From Paludibacteraceae bacterium (GTDB lineage Bacteria; Bacteroidota; Bacteroidia; Bacteroidales; Paludibacteraceae), in the NCBI GenBank assembly GCA_024401495.1, contig JAKSKW010000027.1:1-5178 (forward strand): 5,178 nucleotides of DNA, read 5' to 3'. Made by a program: the position numbers and the translations under genes. Shown here piece after piece: positions 5,015 through 5,178 of this stretch (position 1 is the stretch's first letter; the number at the start of each line of letters is the position of its first letter). Under the pieces are notes generated by a model. The model saw only the letters and a list, made by a program, of their open reading frames with translations, did not search any database and had not been told where the DNA came from.

Positions 5015-5178
5015 TTACACTCTGCGTTCAAGAGCTCTCTCTCTAGTGTCTACATCAACTCTGCGCTCAAATGCTCTCTCTCTAGCATCAACATCAGCTC
5101 TGTGCTCAAGAGCTGTCTCTCTAGTGTCTACATCAACTCTGCGCTCAAATGCTCTCTCTCTAGTGTCTACATCAACTC
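5015..5178 (-). CDS. C-terminal part of a charged 13-residue-repeat protein (partial)
   Basis: The minus strand is open from the window edge to TAA at 5015-5017, giving 53 residues: four 13-residue repeats with consensus VDVDTRERA[FL]ERR and a final V. Each repeat is rich in Asp, Glu and Arg and almost free of long hydrophobic runs, so the region is probably an extended or helical surface rather than a globular enzyme. Support for the frame: it is the only open minus-strand frame across the array, and copies differ by synonymous changes (GTA/GTT, GAC/GAT, GCA/GCT, GAG/GAA) or mild ones (T/A, F/L, V/A). The N-terminal part is outside the window and no function can be assigned. It is followed closely by the 20-residue ORF. 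Confidence 0.75.
   Translation of the reverse strand, partial: VDVDTRERAFERRVDVDTRETALEHRADVDARERAFERRVDVDTRERALERRV
5021..5176 (-). repeat. 39-bp tandem repeat array, four copies
   Basis: Units lie at 5021-5059, 5060-5098, 5099-5137 and 5138-5176, and the array probably continues past the edge. Units 1 and 3 share TCAAGAGCT while 2 and 4 share TCAAATGCT, so there is a 78-bp higher-order unit. The period is a multiple of three, so gain or loss of units keeps the reading frame. Confidence 0.95.

Noticed and set aside
5021..5176. CRISPR-like or non-coding tandem repeat
   Set aside because: The 39-bp units are contiguous with no spacers, keep one reading frame, and vary mostly at synonymous or mild positions, so they are protein-coding repeats.

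Overview
The window looks like part of a Bacteroidales genome, most likely Prevotella/Segatella-like. The evidence is an AT-rich sequence, -7 boxes of the Bacteroidetes form TAnnTTTG, A-rich translation leaders in place of Shine-Dalgarno sites, a lipoprotein with the acidic stretch after the lipid cysteine that marks Bacteroidetes surface lipoproteins, and a C-terminal tail like the type IX secretion system (T9SS) sorting domain. The genus is inferred from style, not from a marker gene. All confident genes are on the minus strand.

Read in transcription order (right to left), the right edge holds the 3' end of a gene made of 13-residue charged tandem repeats (5015-5178). Forty bases later comes a 20-residue hydrophobic microprotein (4913-4975), then a strong hairpin terminator (4793-4835). 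A stretch with no convincing gene follows (4533-4792). Next is copy B of a ~245 bp promoter/leader/signal-peptide cassette (4288-4532). It drives a 48-codon chimeric short ORF (4187-4333) and then a large secreted phospholipase C-like protein (2054-4123). That protein has a signal peptide, a PI-PLC X-type catalytic domain, a probable beta-prism (MABP-like) domain, an acidic linker and a T9SS tail. A hairpin terminator lies at 1993-2027.

The next unit is independent: a YitT-family membrane protein (1045-1914) with its own promoter and a 15-bp-stem terminator (929-970). Beyond it is copy A of the cassette (626-870), about 95% identical to copy B. It drives a predicted surface lipoprotein of unknown function (114-671). 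The start of a second gene with the same signal-peptide sequence (1-46) follows, apparently in the same transcript, and runs off the left edge.

The main theme is that one promoter/operator/leader/signal-peptide block has been copied in front of different envelope genes: two tandem lipoproteins and a T9SS phospholipase. This suggests coordinated expression of surface proteins under one unknown regulator. The second theme is very small genes: the 20-residue membrane peptide and the 48-codon ORF lie in well-formed transcription units and would be missed by standard length cut-offs.
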